DNA of 6,994 bases, from the NCBI GenBank assembly GCA_964545715.1, contig CAZJHX010000276.1, forward strand, positions 1 to 6,994, given 5' to 3'. A program made the translations under genes and the position numbers. This DNA comes from CAZJHX01 sp964545715 (GTDB lineage Bacteria; Myxococcota_A; UBA9042; GCA-2863065). Below the pieces are notes generated by a model, which saw nothing but the letters and a program-made list of their open reading frames with translations, ran no database searches and was not told the DNA's origin. Shown here piece after piece: positions 5,538 through 6,994 of this stretch (its first letter is position 1; every line of letters begins with the position of its first letter).

Positions 5538-6994
5538 TTGAAGAAGTTCGGCAAGTACCTGCTCGAGCGTCAACTCGCGATCGGCGGCATGGCCGAGGTG
5601 TTTCTCGCGCGTCAGCACGGCCCCGCGGGCTTCGAGAAGACCCTGGTCATCAAGAAGATCCTGCCGCACTTCGCCAACGACGAGGACTTCATCACGATGT
5701 TCCTCGACGAGGCGCGCACCTCCGCCAAGCTGAATCACCCCAACCTGGTGCAGATCTACGAGCTGGGCGAGATCGAGGGCGCCTACTACATCGCGATGGA
5801 GTACATCCGCGGTGAGTCGCTCAACAAGGTCATCCGCAAGCTCAAGAAGGTCGGCTTTCACATTCCGCTGCACCTGGCGGCCAAGATCATCTCCAGCGTC
5901 TGTGCCGGACTGGATTACGCGCACTCGTTTGCGGGCGAAGACGGCGTACCGCTGAACCTCGTGCACCGGGACATCTCACCGGACAACGTGCTGGTCAGCT
6001 TTGACGGCGCGGTGAAGATGATCGACTTCGGCATCGCCAAGGCGCGCAGCAGCGAGCACCAGACGCAGGCGGGCGCGGTCAAGGGCAAGTTCTGCTACAT
6101 GTCGCCCGAGCAGGTGACCGGCAAGACGCTGGACAAGCGCAGTGACATCTTCTCACTGGGCATCGTCCTGCACGAGCTGACCACGCTGAACAAGCCGTTT
6201 GGCGAGGGCGCCGATCTGATGACGATCACCGCCATCGTCAACGACCCGCCCAAAAAGGCGATGGATCTGGTCGACGGGTACCCCGAGGGGCTGTGGGGCA
6301 TCATCAGCAAGGCGCTGAACAAGCACCGGGAAGACCGCTTCGAGACCACGCACGAGATGCAGATCGCGCTCGAGCGCTTCATCCACAGCCGGGGCGAGTT
6401 CCTGTCGGACCGCGACATCGGCGACTACATGAAGAAGCTGTTCTCCGACAAAATGGAGGACATCGAAGAGCTGCGCGGGATGGCCAGCGGGATTCAGAGT
6501 CGCGTGCTCGTGCCCGCTGCCGACGGTGACGCCGGCATCAACGATGCGGCGACGTTGATTCGCGAGTCGCCGTCCGACACGTCGGAAGAGGCGTATCAGC
6601 CCACGGAGATCTCGCAGCCGCTCGCCGATCTGCCGCCCGATGACGCCACGGTGGTCGCGGACGCGCCCCCCGGTCCGACGGTCGCGATGGAGCCGCCGGA
6701 GATCGACACACCGAAGAAGGCGCCGCGGACCGACATCGTGGCGCCGCCGCCGTCGTCTGCGGACAACGAGCCCTCGGGCGCCAAAACCGGCGGCGGGGCG
6801 GTCAAGGCGATCATCGCACTGTTGGTGGTGGCCGGCCTGGGCGTGGGCGGTTGGTTCGCCTACCAGAACATGGCGACGAACCCGGCGGCCAAAGACGACT
6901 CGGGCAGCACGACCGAAGTGGCTGACGCGACGACCGGCGGCGAGACCACCGGCAGCGAGACCACCGGCAGCGAGACCACCGGCAGCGAGACCAC
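5538..6994 (+). CDS. Transmembrane Ser/Thr protein kinase, Hanks type (3' end outside window)
   Basis: 485 complete codons, with no stop before the window end. The kinase domain runs from FGKYLLERQ (residue 4) to ~280: glycine loop LAIGGMAEVFLA, ATP-binding K39 (VIKK), helix-C E58, catalytic HRD with D145 and N150 (HRDISPDN), DFG with D163, and SPE with E191. All catalytic residues are present, so it should be active. The loop carries Ala at two usual Gly positions, a form I associate with myxobacterial kinases. Residues ~281-315 are helical, ~316-420 an acidic Pro/Asp-rich linker, and ~424-442 (AIIALLVVAGLGVGGWFAY) a single membrane span. The kinase therefore faces the cytoplasm and a Thr/Gly/Ser/Glu-rich tail lies outside. 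Start: TTG at 5538 is the only sensible in-frame start before the glycine loop; GGAG at 5522-5525 is a rather distant ribosome site (12 bases). The next in-frame ATG lies inside the glycine loop, too late. Its substrates are unknown; the upstream lipoprotein may share its transcript. Confidence 0.95.
   Translation, partial: MKKFGKYLLERQLAIGGMAEVFLARQHGPAGFEKTLVIKKILPHFANDEDFITMFLDEARTSAKLNHPNLVQIYELGEIEGAYYIAMEYIRGESLNKVIRKLKKVGFHIPLHLAAKIISSVCAGLDYAHSFAGEDGVPLNLVHRDISPDNVLVSFDGAVKMIDFGIAKARSSEHQTQAGAVKGKFCYMSPEQVTGKTLDKRSDIFSLGIVLHELTTLNKPFGEGADLMTITAIVNDPPKKAMDLVDGYPEGLWGIISKALNKHREDRFETTHEMQIALERFIHSRGEFLSDRDIGDYMKKLFSDKMEDIEELRGMASGIQSRVLVPAADGDAGINDAATLIRESPSDTSEEAYQPTEISQPLADLPPDDATVVADAPPGPTVAMEPPEIDTPKKAPRTDIVAPPPSSADNEPSGAKTGGGAVKAIIALLVVAGLGVGGWFAYQNMATNPAAKDDSGSTTEVADATTGGETTGSETTGSETTGSET
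6936..6994 (+). repeat. 15-base tandem repeat encoding GSETT units
   Basis: Four units of GGC(A/G)GCGAGACCACC: 6936-6950 (variant GGETT), then 6951-6965, 6966-6980 and 6981-6994, the last cut by the window edge one base short. The last three are identical over the visible bases. They encode the extracytoplasmic linker of the Ser/Thr kinase. The array probably continues beyond the window, and its length may vary by slippage without shifting the frame. Confidence 0.9.

Noticed and set aside
5499..5966. - strand frame of 155 codons opposite the Ser/Thr kinase
   Set aside because: It is the complement of intact kinase motifs (glycine loop, K39, E58, HRD) and is a shadow frame.
1..6994. CRISPR array, transposon ends, tRNA or rRNA
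   Set aside because: No spaced repeats, terminal inverted repeats, transposase motifs or RNA gene signatures were seen; the window is almost wholly occupied by the four genes.

Overview
The window is G+C-rich coding DNA, about two thirds G+C by eye. Its gene content points to Myxococcota (the former deltaproteobacterial myxobacteria) or a close relative: a eukaryote-like Ser/Thr kinase with the 'IGGMAEV' glycine loop and 'HRDISPDN' catalytic loop and one late membrane span, a soluble PAS-PAS histidine kinase, and a large outer-envelope lipoprotein of the CRTAC1 (FG-GAP/VCBS plus ASPIC/UnbV) kind. The phylum is inferred from style and gene content; there is no rRNA or other marker here.

Layout. 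(1) Bases 2-1132, + strand: the 3' part of a gene with one CxxCH haem-binding motif, probably an exported c-type cytochrome-like protein of no family I recognise; its 5' end is outside the window. (2) Bases 1144-2685, - strand: a cytoplasmic sensor histidine kinase, convergent with gene 1 across only 11 bases. Its two PAS domains are a tandem duplication with an exact 372-base period. (3) Bases 2741-5491, + strand: a 916-residue lipoprotein with an unassigned helical N-terminal half, five calcium-binding-type Asp loops and a C-terminal ASPIC/UnbV domain. It is divergent from the histidine kinase. (4) Bases 5538-6994, + strand: a transmembrane Ser/Thr protein kinase with all catalytic motifs, starting 46 bases after gene 3 and cut by the window end inside a GSETT repeat.

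How they may work together. Genes 1 and 3 both look like envelope proteins and lie on the same strand on either side of the histidine kinase. Genes 2 and 4 are the signalling parts, one two-component and one Hanks-type. A shared role, such as redox or surface sensing, is inference from position only. No response regulator, mobile element, CRISPR array, tRNA or rRNA is visible.

The points most worth a second look are a 32-base near-repeat (27 of 32 identical) shared by the cytochrome-like gene and the base of the lipoprotein gene, with differences that read like diverged coding sequence; a probable leaderless start for the lipoprotein gene; and the unassigned domains of genes 1 and 3. Intergenic space is minimal: no gene-free stretch exceeds about 60 bases.
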